A stretch of DNA of 64,000 bases, from the NCBI GenBank assembly GCA_019828545.1, contig JACVRA010000073.1, positions 186,001 to 250,000 on the forward strand. Direction: 5' to 3'. The position numbers were made by a program, and so were the translations under genes. Positions 21,860 through 33,066 of this stretch are shown here, piece after piece; within the stretch, counting starts at the first letter, position 1; each line of letters starts with the position of its first letter. The DNA comes from Paracamarosporium sp. OC-R06-R3. Taxonomy: Eukaryota > Ascomycota > Dothideomycetes > Pleosporales > Didymosphaeriaceae. The notes under the pieces are model-generated. The model was not told the DNA's origin and made no database searches. It saw nothing but the letters and a program-made list of their open reading frames with translations.

Positions 21860-24800
21860 ATGGATTACCGGAGAGATCCTATCGAGACATCTTCGCCCCC
21901 GCAGTTTGGGGGCTTCGAGGATAGCGGCGATGAGCAAGATACCGTGCCTACACAGCCGCTCGAACGCATGTCTCGGTCGCCACATTTCGCTATACCATCA
22001 GAACCCTTCGTCACGCAGCCGACGCAACCTTACAACAAGCAGCCCACACAAATGTATATTACACAGCCTACGCAGCCGATCACGCCGGGCAAACATCGAG
22101 CGTACAACCCAACGTCCTCGCAGGTGCAGGTTCCCCGTTCCTCGCCCGCTGCAGACCGCCACTCCTCGCCCTACATGAACACAGCGCAACCGCAGAACCG
22201 CATCGCAAGCGCAATGGCACCGCCCGGCACGGTCGCTCGTTTCCCTGTAGCTGTTCCACGCCCGCAGACGATCGATATTTCGTCGGACGACCCACCCGTC
22301 GATCAAGACTCGGAAGAGGAGGAGTACAAAGGGTCTAATATACCCCCATCGAAATTGGAGCAAACGCGTGTACAGGAGACACCGCAGAAGGCTTCATCTT
22401 TTGGTTTCAGTCTATCAGACCGATTTGGACATGACGAGAACATTCGGAAACGACCCGCGGACATGTTTGGCTCCTTTCCTCCAGCTAAGAGGCCCGCGAT
22501 GCGTCAGAGTGGTCCATCGCGGGCTCAGGCTATCGATCTCACTGGGGAAATGATGCTTGAAGACATCTCAGATCTTCAGCTGAGGAAGAAAGTGGAAAGG
22601 CTAGGACACATATACCCCATGGTTTCTGTCCAAGAGAGGCTTGACGCATTGATGGTTAAGAGAGGGCATTATGAAGATGCATGCGACTACCTTGCGACCC
22701 TCCGTGAGCAATATGAACGGAAAAGCCCACCGAAGGGCACGGCTGTAGTGCGCCCGTCACCCGAACCCGTCATGGCAAAACAAACGGCGAAACGTGTGCT
22801 CAAGGCGCCTCTACAGAGCTTGCAGGACCGATATGCGAAACAAAGCCAATCCACTGCGCCAACAGCTGAGAGTCCGCAACAACCCAGGAAGAAGGGCAAG
22901 CTTATGCGTGGCCGACGAAACCGTTCACCATCACCGATTACGCTCACTTCTTCACCGCCACGTCCGCAGCAAAAACCAAACCATGCAGTGCCGCACGAGG
23001 AAGACGAGGGTATCATCATCTCTGATGGCGACGATTCTGACGTTCAAGAAGTGGAAGAGGTGTTCCATGATGATGGTGATTTGCTAGATTTCTTCAACAA
23101 TTGCACTGTGGAGGGCATGGTCGATCTATCTGGGCACAAAGTTGAGGATATCCGCTTGATCTTCGATCATCGCCCCTTCAAGTCTCTTGACGCGGTGGAA
23201 AAGATACATGTCGACTCGCGCAAACCGGATACCAGTAAGAAGGCGCGGAAACCCAAGGTCACGTTCGGTGAGAGGCTTGTCGATGCTGCAAGGGCCATGT
23301 GGAACGCGTACACTACGATCGACGAGGTTGTGAAGAAGTGCGAGGAACGCGGCCGACCGATGGTCAATGGCATGGCTAGGTGGGGTATTAATATTTTTGG
23401 AGCCTCGACCGATGGCGAAATTGCAGCGACCAGTCTGGATGACAGCGATAGTGGCTCCACCCGTGACTCCGGGTATCAGAGTCCGAATACCAATGGAAGC
23501 GACTCGGATCGGGACGACATGAGGAAGGTGGATCGTGGTCTTGGAAAGAGGAAGTTGCTGAAGAAGCCATCTATCATGAATGATGATATCGAGTTGAAGG
23601 ATTATCAGGTCGTCGGTTTGAACTGGCTGAATCTGCTGTGGCAGAACCGCATCTCTGGAATCCTAGCCGATGATATGGGTTTGGGGAAGACGTGCCAGGT
23701 GATCGCATTCTTATCGCATCTCAAGGAGTCAGGAGCGCCTGGTCCTCACCTTATTGTTGTCCCTGGTTCTACTCTTGAGAACTGGGCGAGAGAGTTCAAG
23801 CACTTCTCGAACGAGATCGACTTCCAGATTTACTACGGTGGCCAGAACGAGCGCTTCGCCATGCAAGAGGAAATTCTAGAGAAGATTGGTTCGGGCGACA
23901 TCGATGTGGTTCTCACCACGTACGACCTTTGTGGTAGGAAGGAGGACAACAGTTTCTTGCGCAAGTGCCGACCTCAAATGGCTATTTTTGACGAAGGACA
24001 TATGCTGCGAAGTTCGAACACAAAGCGGTATCAGGATCTGATGAAGATCAAGGCGAAGGTTCGTCTATTGCTTACCGGTACGCCGCTGCAGAACAGTCTA
24101 CAAGAGTTGGCATCGATCTTGGCATTTCTTATGCCCGACATATTCGAAGAGGAAGATGTTCGCGAGAGCGTTCAAGTGGTCTTCAAACACAAGGCCAAGG
24201 TTAATGAGAGCGATACTCATGGCACTCTGCTTTCGACGCAGCGTATCAACCGTGCCCGCTCCATGATGACGCCGTTCGTACTTCGTAGAAAGAAAGCTCA
24301 GGTGTTGAAGCATCTGCCCACGAAGACGTGCCGAGTAGAGTACTGCGACCTTACGCCCATACAGAACAAGCTTTACTCCGAGCAACTCGAGCGCCAGCGC
24401 AAGATCTTGGTCGATCGCGCTGCCGGACTTCTTCCCAAAGAAACTGCTAACGTCATGATGCGCCTCCGACAGGCCGCTGTCCACCCGCTGCTCTTCCGCG
24501 AGCGTTTCACAGACGACATATTGCAGAAGATGTCCAAGGTCCTCCCGAAAGAAGAAGTCTTCAGGGAAAGCGTCCCCAAATATATTTTCGAAGACCTGGA
24601 GCCATACCGCGACTTCGAGGCCCACAAGCTATGCCTGCAGTACCCACGCACAATCGGCAAATTCGGCCTCAAAAACCACGAATGGATGGATTCCGGAAAA
24701 GTCCAGAAACTTGTAGAGCTACTTCGAAAATTCAAGAAGAACGGTGACCGCGCCTTAGTCTTCAGCCAGTTCACAAGCGTCATGGATATCCTCGAGTGGG

Positions 24801-25342
24801 TTCTCGACGACGAGGACATTGGGTACTGCCGCATCGACGGCCAGACACCCATCACCGAGCGCCAGCAGCTCCTCGACGTCTTCTACCAGGACGAAAGCAT
24901 CCCAGTCTTCATGCTCAGCACCAAATCCGGCGGCGCCGGCATCAACCTCGCGTGCGCAAACAAGGTCATCATCTTCGACTCGTCGTTCAACCCGCAGGAC
25001 GACATCCAGGCGGAGAACCGCGCGCACCGCGTCGGGCAGACGAGGGAGGTCGAGGTCGTGAGGCTTGTCACTAGTGGCACGGTCGAGGAGCAGATCCATG
25101 CGCTTGGTGTGAGCAAGTTGGAGTTGGATAAGATGGTTGCGGGGGAGGAGGCCGAGGGCGCAGGTGCGAAGAAGAAGAAGGATGAAGCCGCGTTGGATGC
25201 GGCGGAGAAGCAGGGGCTCGAGGCTGTCGAGATGATGCTTATGCGGCAGATGGAGGAGGAGAAGAAGGAGGGCGGCGATGTGAAGGAGGAGTTTCTGCGT
25301 GGGCTTAAGGACGCGGGCTTGGATATGAGTGCTGCGGTTTAG
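21860..25342 (+). CDS. fun30: Fun30/SMARCAD1-type SNF2 chromatin-remodelling ATPase
   Basis: Nucleosome-remodelling ATPase; relatives (yeast Fun30, fission yeast Fft3, human SMARCAD1) act in DNA-end resection, silencing and heterochromatin inheritance. One exon, 1160 residues. The N-terminal 450 residues are mostly disordered, with TQP repeats (about 50-75), a DISSDDP acidic motif, and a helical CUE-like segment near 230-282 (VERLGHIYPMVSVQERLDAL). The ATPase has Walker A DDMGLGKTCQ near 610 and the box II variant FDEGHMLRS near 712; DEGH rather than DEAH is typical of this subfamily. The helicase C half shows FSQFTSVMDILEWVL, GGAGINLA and the QAENRAHRVGQ motif VI. A charged Lys/Glu tail ends the protein. 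Confidence 0.94.
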   Translation: MDYRRDPIETSSPPQFGGFEDSGDEQDTVPTQPLERMSRSPHFAIPSEPFVTQPTQPYNKQPTQMYITQPTQPITPGKHRAYNPTSSQVQVPRSSPAADRHSSPYMNTAQPQNRIASAMAPPGTVARFPVAVPRPQTIDISSDDPPVDQDSEEEEYKGSNIPPSKLEQTRVQETPQKASSFGFSLSDRFGHDENIRKRPADMFGSFPPAKRPAMRQSGPSRAQAIDLTGEMMLEDISDLQLRKKVERLGHIYPMVSVQERLDALMVKRGHYEDACDYLATLREQYERKSPPKGTAVVRPSPEPVMAKQTAKRVLKAPLQSLQDRYAKQSQSTAPTAESPQQPRKKGKLMRGRRNRSPSPITLTSSPPRPQQKPNHAVPHEEDEGIIISDGDDSDVQEVEEVFHDDGDLLDFFNNCTVEGMVDLSGHKVEDIRLIFDHRPFKSLDAVEKIHVDSRKPDTSKKARKPKVTFGERLVDAARAMWNAYTTIDEVVKKCEERGRPMVNGMARWGINIFGASTDGEIAATSLDDSDSGSTRDSGYQSPNTNGSDSDRDDMRKVDRGLGKRKLLKKPSIMNDDIELKDYQVVGLNWLNLLWQNRISGILADDMGLGKTCQVIAFLSHLKESGAPGPHLIVVPGSTLENWAREFKHFSNEIDFQIYYGGQNERFAMQEEILEKIGSGDIDVVLTTYDLCGRKEDNSFLRKCRPQMAIFDEGHMLRSSNTKRYQDLMKIKAKVRLLLTGTPLQNSLQELASILAFLMPDIFEEEDVRESVQVVFKHKAKVNESDTHGTLLSTQRINRARSMMTPFVLRRKKAQVLKHLPTKTCRVEYCDLTPIQNKLYSEQLERQRKILVDRAAGLLPKETANVMMRLRQAAVHPLLFRERFTDDILQKMSKVLPKEEVFRESVPKYIFEDLEPYRDFEAHKLCLQYPRTIGKFGLKNHEWMDSGKVQKLVELLRKFKKNGDRALVFSQFTSVMDILEWVLDDEDIGYCRIDGQTPITERQQLLDVFYQDESIPVFMLSTKSGGAGINLACANKVIIFDSSFNPQDDIQAENRAHRVGQTREVEVVRLVTSGTVEEQIHALGVSKLELDKMVAGEEAEGAGAKKKKDEAALDAAEKQGLEAVEMMLMRQMEEEKKEGGDVKEEFLRGLKDAGLDMSAAV

Positions 25343-25879
25343 ACGGCGCGCTTGGTTTTGGCTCGCGCTGTTGGAGAGTACGTACCGTGTTGGATTCTTC
25401 GGCCCAAGACTGTTGGATCGAGTATGCTGCGCGATGCTGCGTTGCCGCATGTACGCACGCGTACACTGTGTCCGTCGATCATCATCAGGAACCTCACAGT
25501 CATAAGGTCATTCATCTCCATCTCCATCTCCCATAGGACCTTCCCATCCATTGGACTGGCTAGCATGGATACTTGAGTATCTTATATCTTCCTGTACTGT
25601 AGTATACTTGTCCCTTTTCTTTGTTTGTTTGCATAGCGTGGGCGTTTATGCTGGGGGGTAACTGGTGGCGGGTAGCGTAGATGGTAGATTAAATTAATGT
25701 TTGTAATTTTCATCTTGAGGGTGAGGACGTGCGTGGAAAATGAGTGACTGGGTGGGTGGGCTTGGACGGTTGTTTGTTGTTGGTGGTGTGAGGTGATGTG
25801 ATGTGCTATCGTGATTCTTTTGTGGGGTTTTTGCACATGTGATGGGGGTGATGGGTGTAAAGGGGGTTTGTTTGTGCGG

Positions 25880-25911
<32 letters not shown>

Positions 25912-26381
25912 CTAGGTGGGTGTAGCGGGAGGGTTATGTTGGGTTGAGGGTTTACTTGGTGGTGTTAGTGGTAGGGCAGTATTGGGGTTGTTGTATATGT
26001 TTGGTGATACGATTGGGGGATGGAGCTTGTGGATGTGTCGAGTGAGTAGTAGTTCGAGTGAGTAGCAGTTTGTGGGTGGCAATTAGGGTAGCAAAAACGC
26101 CGTGGAAGTTTATAAGAAGGTCTGGAACGGAGTTGATGAAGCGTCTACAGTCAGGCAGAACTTTATGAATAGTAAAGTTTGTGGTTGAGAGTTGCAAAGG
26201 CCACGCTGCAAGCGCGTTCGAGTACTTTCCAATCCTCTCGGGATTGTTGCTACCTCTCACCTCCACTTCATCACTCTTCACTCAACATCTCTCCAACAAG
26301 TCATTACTCAACGCACATACTTAGAGCGAGCAGTACTTTAACTTTTCGTTACCACAACGTTCCAATCGTTTGACCGCTGCT
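25343..26381. other. Intergenic with (TG)15 tract
   Basis: About 1 kb, GT-rich on the plus strand from 25620 to 26060, including the microsatellite at 25881-25910. No supported gene. Confidence 0.5.
25881..25910. repeat. (TG)15 microsatellite
   Basis: Fifteen uninterrupted TG units within a GT-rich stretch downstream of the Fun30-type gene. Confidence 0.95.
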
Positions 26382-27228
26382 ATGACAATGAATACTCCAG
26401 CCACGGTGACCTACAATGGTAGCACCGGAAAGACTGAGGTTGAAGAGATTAAGCGTGTGCCTACGCCACACGATTATATGTGAGAGAGGCTCGATATAAT
26501 TCGCCGCCGCTCATGCTAACCTTTTTCTGAAAAGCTCTGAGACGAATCGAAAGAAATCCCCGCTCCTCCGCTTGCCTGCTGAGATCAAAAACCACATTTT
26601 CCAGTACGCCCTTAGCGATCGCATCCTTATACATCCCGCTTTCCACTATCCCACCGCCATGACCTACGAACCGGACAGCAGCATGCACAACCTTCCGCTC
26701 GCCTGTCGTCAGCTCTACAGCGAGACGCATATACTCGTAAGCAACTACCCCCTAGCACATAGGTGAACGTGTATTCCTGCTCGAAGCAAAGTATACCCTT
26801 ATCTGATACCGAGACATTGTTCATGAAGTATATGTCTTGCATTCTATTCGATACTAACTCTATTCATTTAGGTCTACCGCTACGGCACCTTCGACATCCA
26901 GAGGCCAGAATGGTTCGCTGAGTTCATTGCAGGCCGCGCAGACATCAAGAACACCATCAGGCAGGTGAAAATAGAAGAAACGACTCTTATATGTTCCGAT
27001 TTGAGTTCAACATATCCCGATTATGCCGCGGCGACAACGGATAATAATGGGAATGCCGTCCACAACTACTTGCAACCTGCACTGAGAAGTCTGACGAGAC
27101 TGGAAAAGGTGTTTTTATCAACTCCCAAAGTGAGTCAACAGGCAACCACGTTTCAAATTTGGGCGGAGTCCCTGGTGGAGAGTGCGCTGGGTAGATTGGA
27201 TGTAAAAGTTAAAGTTGTTTTTGAATAG
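26382..27228 (+). CDS. 2EXR-domain protein, paralogue A
   Basis: Member of the large, poorly characterised fungal group with an F-box-like LPAEIR..IY..AL opening, now called 2EXR; function unknown. Exons 26382-26479, 26535-26736 and 26872-27228 give 218 residues. Intron 1 (55 nt) has gtgaga, gctaac and aaag; intron 2 (135 nt) has gtaagc, actaac and tttag. The core reads LLRLPAEIKNHIFQYAL, then HNLPLACRQLYSETHIL joined to VYRYGTF. The same blocks (LFRLPAELRLKIYEIVL, YNLPLTCRQIYDETHLL) occur in the next gene, so the two are paralogues. The exon joins are supported by that alignment. Confidence 0.75.
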
Positions 27229-27944
27229 GCTGTGCTGTACGCGAAGTTACGTGCGCAGCGGTATGCGAGGTTGGATAATTAGGTGCTTTCCCGCAGCGAT
27301 TACTTTCTCATACCGGCATTGATGGCTGTTGGTAATTACTGCCCAGGGGTTTCTGCGGAAAGACTCAAGGGTAATTCTTAATATAATGGGCGTAGAATAG
27401 AAAATACGGTCGCTGTTTTTGATCGAAGCGTCAAGCCTAGCGTATCTCTAATTAATTCATCGTCAAAAGGGATGGCTGCCTCCTGGTCTACTATCAGCAT
27501 GCAAAAACCTCGTTGACCCAGACTTCTTTTCCCTTCGAACTTCCCTCAAATCAAAATACGATGTATTGAGATTGAGTGCCTATTCTGTGGACCACAGTTT
27601 ATGAAACATTTTAGTAGTCTTCGTGACGTCGGGTAGATTGTTAGGTTATGCAGCTTATGAAAAACCGCCTAGCATAGTTCAGTAAATGATGATTTGTTAA
27701 GTCATCTTCTGAGCTCTAATTACCCTAAATCTCTAGCCCAATCTGACATAGCACCGTTGTGAAAAAGGTCAAAAGAATACAGAAATCGCATTGTCATCGT
27801 ACTAGGCAGCTTGGTTTATACTCTCACACGTGTTTATATAAAGCACATCGTCGGTTTAATTGTTCCTGAGCAGACATCTACCCCACCACCGCAGTTGAGG
27901 AACAGGACGAACTCAATCCAGCGACTACAAGTGAAGCAGAAACG
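27229..27944. other. Intergenic, AT-rich, no gene seen
   Basis: Spacer between the two 2EXR paralogues. No supported coding frame. Confidence 0.5.
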
Positions 27945-28571
27945 ATGGAGAAGACGAACGATGCATCTCTAGATGCCGAGACTTGGGAATACTTTCCACT
28001 TTTCCGCTTGCCGGCCGAATTACGACTTAAAATATATGAAATCGTCCTCGTAGGCCGCATCCTCGTGCCGCCCAAATGCATATTGCACAGAAATCCAAGA
28101 CAAAATATGTACAACCTCCCGCTCACCTGCCGCCAGATCTATGATGAAACGCATTTGCTAGTTTACCGCTTATCATTGTTCCGGGCCGATGAACCGAAAG
28201 AACTTTCTAAATTTATTGGCGGCCGAGAAAGCGCTGGCAATGCCATCACCGCTGTGTTGATGTCCGCTTCCAAAATGATCCGCATGATCAAAGTACTATA
28301 CAAGGTTACAATGCCCTATGATAATGGCGATGTGAGAAAGGATCAGAAGGCTGTGCGTCGGGATATTGAACACTATAAGACTCTGATGCGTCGTCTGAAC
28401 GGACTGTACGGGGTAATTTTGGTGACGTTCAATATGTCCACTCTAAACGTGGCGACGTCTCGGTTGAACGAGCGGGCTAATTCCGACCGGAGTTTGGAGC
28501 AATGGACACAGCGTGCACTGCGGGAATGGTTCGGAAAGGACGATATAAAGGTCAGGATTTGTCAGATTTAG
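27945..28571 (+). CDS. 2EXR-domain protein, paralogue B
   Basis: Single-exon paralogue of the preceding gene, 208 residues, function unknown. The F-box-like segment LFRLPAELRLKIYEIVL is followed by YNLPLTCRQIYDETHLLVYRLSLF, uninterrupted here where paralogue A has an intron. The remainder is helical and basic and ends VRICQI, comparable to VKVVFE in paralogue A (each preceded by a LRE/ALGRLD-DIKV-type segment). The proteins are diverged overall, so the duplication is not recent. Intron absence suggests intron loss in B or gain in A. Confidence 0.75.
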   Translation: MEKTNDASLDAETWEYFPLFRLPAELRLKIYEIVLVGRILVPPKCILHRNPRQNMYNLPLTCRQIYDETHLLVYRLSLFRADEPKELSKFIGGRESAGNAITAVLMSASKMIRMIKVLYKVTMPYDNGDVRKDQKAVRRDIEHYKTLMRRLNGLYGVILVTFNMSTLNVATSRLNERANSDRSLEQWTQRALREWFGKDDIKVRICQI

Positions 28572-29065
28572 TAATTAAGCTGATCCAGAGCTGAGTGCAG
28601 TGGGATTTTCAGAAAGACAATTGCTAAAATGATATAGCGTTCGAGGCTGGGGTTTTGCAATTTGCTGCCTCCTCTTAGTAACTGGGCGTAAGATTACCCT
28701 GACGTTGAACCAAATACACTTATACTTCATACCCCATTTTCCTATCCTAGTCTGACTTTCACTACAGTACACCGCACAATTACAGAACTTTGTCTACAGA
28801 TTGCACAGATGACGTGATTTTCCGTTTGACATTAATGCTTGAAGTGAATTTGGGGCAATCCCACCGGCAAGATTACAGGTTGGTGTCAGCTTTGGGCTTG
28901 GAATGAAGCGTTGCACGAAAGGGCATATTGGCATTCTTGTGAAACATACCGATGAAAGATCTTTTGTCTTTCTCAATCCTCCTCACCTATACCAGCAGGC
29001 CTTGCCAAGCTGTTCTACCCAAACAAATCTTGTAATAATTCTCGCTGAGCGTTTCCCTATCGACC
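28572..29065. other. Intergenic, no gene seen
   Basis: Spacer upstream of the RBR ligase gene. No repeat or supported frame. Confidence 0.5.
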
Positions 29066-30502
29066 ATGGAATTGGCGGGTCTTCCTCCAGCCGCAGCTCG
29101 GTTAGCTGTTGAGCTGCAGCTCGCTGACATCGAGACGATTATGCAAGGAATGGCACCGGGAGACGAGTACACAGCCTTCGAAGCAATGCGGACAGCTTTC
29201 CAAGATGCTTTGCTGCTTCTGCAAGATCAAGTCTTGGCCATGGAGGTCCTCAGAGCAGACTATGACGATCGAGTTCTTTTTGAAAATCTTGTTCGGGAAG
29301 AAAGACAAGCAGAACGGGATCGCGCGATCGCCTGTGAACTCAACGGGAGTACTCCTGATCAGACTCAAGGGACAGTGCCAATGTCGGGAGACGATTCTAC
29401 AGGACAGGATGTGTGGGTGAGTGACGAATGTCAGGACGCCTATGGTGTTCTTGGAAGCGTGATAACGGAGGACTCCATCACGACTCGAGGCAACTCTGGA
29501 TCCAGTTTTCCAACCCACAACATTCAACGGATGAACACAGTAGCCCAGGATCCGGCAGCCAACTACGCTGAGTCTTCCATTCGGAAAGGTAAAAGAAAAG
29601 CCACAGATGATGCTCCTACGGACGAGCATGTGACACATACTTCCTGTTCGGCTTGTATGGAGCTGTGCATCCGCTTCGATGCACTCGAGTTAGGCTGCAA
29701 GCGCAAAGAAGATGCGACCTACCATGCTTACTGCAGAAGCTGTCTCATCGATCTCTTTCAAACCAGTCTCACGGACACGACTCTCTTTCCTCCACGTTGC
29801 TGTGGCAAACAAATCCCGATATCTGCTTGCGTTGGTCTTCTTCCAACGGTCCTCATAAAGCAGTATGAGGATAAGCAGGTCGAATTGGCATCTCCGAATC
29901 CAGTGTATTGTAGCAATCGGTACTGTGCGGAATTCATCAAGCCCGAAAGCGTAAGGGCGGATGTTGCAATATGCCAGAGCTGCAAGGCAGAGACTTGTGC
30001 TGTTTGTAAAAACCCAAGACACAAAGGGCTGTGCCCGAAAGACCCAACGGTTCAGTTGCTGATGGATGTTGCTGGTAAAAAGAAGTGGAAGCGATGCCCT
30101 AGGTGTAGAACCATGGTCGAGTTACTGACGGGCTGTTACCATATGCGGTAAGTTTTGTCAGACTTTTATGAAGCAAGACAACGATTGCCTTACTAACAAC
30201 GACGCAGATGTCGATGCGGAGGAGAGTTCTGCTATGTGTGCGGAGAGGTTTGGAAGACCTGCTCGTGTTCTCGGTGGGACGAAGATCGCCTTCTATCGAA
30301 CGGCCAGGTGACAGACGTCCCAGGGAACCATATCGCAATGCCGGAAGAAGAAGAGGTTCTAGAAGCAGATCCAACGCTCGACGTCTTGGGTGACCTTCAG
30401 TTGCGACTTGCAACTGTTGCCGGAGGTTTTGCCGTTGTGGATGATGAGGAAGACGCGATTGGTGCTGCTGATCAACTTGTTGGTGCGTGCAGCCATCTCT
30501 GA
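29066..30502 (+). CDS. RBR-type (RING-IBR-RING) E3 ubiquitin ligase
   Basis: Predicted E3 that passes ubiquitin through a RING2 cysteine thioester. Exons 29066-30147 and 30208-30502 give 458 residues. The 60-nt intron (gtaagt, ttactaac, acgcag) splits RING2 and splicing rebuilds GCYHMRCRCGGEFCYVCG. The N-terminal 90 residues are helical (DEYTAFEAMRTAFQD) and precede a disordered Ser/Thr stretch. RING1 begins near residue 193 (CSACMELC ... YCRSC). The IBR holds YCSNRYC, CQSCKAETCAVC and H..LCPKD. RING2 begins CPRCRTMVELLTGC, so Cys357 is the expected catalytic residue. A short acidic tail follows. Substrate unknown. This architecture is common and expanded in filamentous ascomycetes. Confidence 0.88.
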
Positions 30503-30806
30503 GGACGAACGTATGGGAAGCACGGTGGACTTGAAGTCTGTGGGATTTGCCATCATCATCTGAGATTCGTCAATTCTTGTGCAACCTGTAAGACGAAGGT
30601 TTGCAACCGCTGCCTTAATAACAGGTTGTAACTGTAGTACGGGATTACTACGTCTATGGAACCGACGAGATAGCGCTAGCCACTACGAGGCTGCTGATAC
30701 GTAGTACGATGATGTAGTGAATATATATGTATATGTATTCTGATGATAAGAGACACTAGTATTTGTTTACATTACGTCGATTGTTGCTTGTCTTGGAAAG
30801 ATGGGT
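30503..30806. other. Intergenic between convergent genes
   Basis: Short spacer holding the 3' ends of the RBR and dynamin genes. It contains an atatatatgtatatgtat stretch at 30720-30738. Confidence 0.5.
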
Positions 30807-33066
30807 TCAGTCCCTAAGCTCCAGAATACTTTCCTCCAAAGCCTTCTTGATCATCTGTAATTCCGTCCGGCGTGCGGTTATGTATTGGGATTCTGCTGCA
30901 ATTTCGATGAGCTCGTCGTCAGTTAGCTTGCCAACGCACACAGGATCGAATGCTGATGACAAGCCGCTGATGAGATGTCGCTCAATGACCTGGCGACATA
31001 CATTATCGACGAAGGTCTTCATTGCCACCTGAAAGTGTCAAATTGGTAAGCGATAGAGAAGTTTAAATAGTGTTACCTTGTAGTAGGCATTGAGGGCTAC
31101 CAAAGACTCCTCGCAAGCTTGCTCCGTCATGTCAACAACGATTCTTTTCTCCAAAGAAAAGCTAAGTCTCTTCGGATCAACTTGGATACTGGCCTTTCCT
31201 TCACTTATCGTTGCGTGATCTATTGAGTTTTGTAAACTCTTTCGTGTAGCGTCTGCACGAGCATTCTGAATGTTGTCGGTGTAGTAATGGTTGTACGTGA
31301 GAGGATGAGCTTCCTCGTCCAAAAGTATCTTTTCTAACTCCTTGCGCGCTTTTTCGAGACCAATATCTAGAGATTGTTGAATACGACGTTGAATACCACT
31401 GCGGACGTGTTCATCCACGATAGCATGATCTAGCGCTGCGCGGACAAACTTCTTCACGGTAGAAAACACCGTTTGCAGATGATCTCTGGAAACTTCGCCC
31501 CATCGACTGCATTGCTCGTGGAACAGCTCCGAAAGTACTACGTAGTTGCAGGTTCCTGGAAGCTCACGGCCGCGGCTATTTAGATATATCTTTCGCCACG
31601 TCAGCAGGTAGATACAGGGCGGGCTATTCCTGTACCTTCTTGATCCAGTCCAACATCTCTTTCTTTGTCACCAGTAATTGTGCAGGTGGTCCAACCTCCT
31701 CGGGCTTTTTCGACTCTTTCGGCTCTGAGCTTCGGGCTTGATCTGATTCACCCTTCATATCATCCTTCTCTACTATTCGTCGCTTAGCGGCATTAACTCT
31801 CATAAAGGTGGAAAAATGTTCGTTCGAAACGTGAAGCCTGGCTCGCAACCTGGTGTCTCTTTTAGCTCCTGCGGCGAAGAAGACAGAATCTCGGCCAACA
31901 TAATTCCCGTCGATAGCAGCTTTCGTAAGATTATAGAAATCCATACTGATATGAGTCAGAAACATCCGAATTTGGCTGATAGACGATCTTTCCGGCCCAA
32001 TCTGAGCCAGTTTGGAATCTGTAACCCGAAGTAATGCTGCTATTTCTTTACGGACTTTCGGCAGTTCGCGCTCAATATGATCATCGAGAAGTTTCTGGAG
32101 GAAAGTTCGTAAGTTTTCGATCCCGACCCTTTCTCTATCCAGATCTTGCTCCTTCCATGGGCTGGAGTTGAAGAAGTCCAGTTCTTGCCGCTGTCTCTCT
32201 TCCCAACTTATGCCTCTGCTTATATCCAAAGGCGATGGATTCTTAAGTAAGAAAAATCCTAGTTTCAGTTTTACACGGTCTAGGTTTTGAGCCAAACTCG
32301 CGATTCGCGATTCAGTACCCTCGTTGATGAGGTCTGGCTTTGTAATGATTCCAACAGTGCGTGTCCCATCTTTGTCAAATTTTCGTGCTCGTTGTATTAT
32401 TCTTTGCGTATCGATGTCGTTGGAGGCTGGTACAACAGCAAGAATGATAGTCCGAGAGCTCTCTAGGTAGCGGTCTACCAGCTGCTCCACTGTTCGCATA
32501 TCGTCGTCATTTTCCGACACAGAGATAAGACCAGGAAGGTCTACCACTGTGAGATGAAGACCTGTGTTTCCGATGACCTCCAGACGAAGAACATCAGCGG
32601 TGAACGCAGGAGAGTTATTATTTGCTTCTCCGTAACCTCTAATCCCCAGTAGCACCGAGGCATCTTGAATGACTCGAGGCAGATCATCGAACCCAGCAAG
32701 TTTTCGCTCGAATGATTTCATACGAAGTCGTTCTTCCTCAGAACGGGCTGTATCTGGAAGTATCTTGGCGATTAACTCGTTTTTGTCGGGACAATGACGA
32801 AGAATTATCTCTGTGGCAAATCTCGTACAAACTCCATCTTGGCGAGGGAATGGTACTCCAGTAATTCCCTCGAGGACCGAACTTTTACCTGTCGATTGAT
32901 CTCCGCAGACAACCAACTGGGGGAGCGAGATATGGTCTCCAACACCTTTCGCTCTGATTTGGTCGATTTGGTTCAGTCGCCTCGATGAGCCAGTCATCTG
33001 AAGCCGAAATAAACCGTTCACACTTCTCTGGGCTAGCGACACCCACTCTTCTGGTGGAGAATCCAT
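30807..33066 (-). CDS. Dynamin-family GTPase, Mx-like, with GED
   Basis: Large GTPase expected to self-assemble on membranes or other targets; fungal relatives of vertebrate Mx proteins are abundant but mostly uncharacterised. Exons 33066-31636, 31589-31077 and 31028-30807 give 721 residues; introns of 46 and 48 nt. G1 is GDQSTGKSS (about 55-63), switch II is DLPG (176-179) and G4 is TKPD (242-245). The LPQLVVCGDQSTGKSSVL and SRGRELPGT blocks are those of the Mx/dynamin group; the second is restored by intron 1. The C-terminal exon (ETFVDNV-like AMKTFVDNVCRQVIE) is a GTPase effector domain. No PH or proline-rich domain is seen. The first ATG, 33066, was used; upstream TTG was ignored. Confidence 0.9.

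Noticed and set aside
24755..25450. 231-codon minus-strand frame over the end of the Fun30-type gene
   Set aside because: Opposite strand of the conserved helicase C-terminal domain; Leu/His/Arg-rich artefact.
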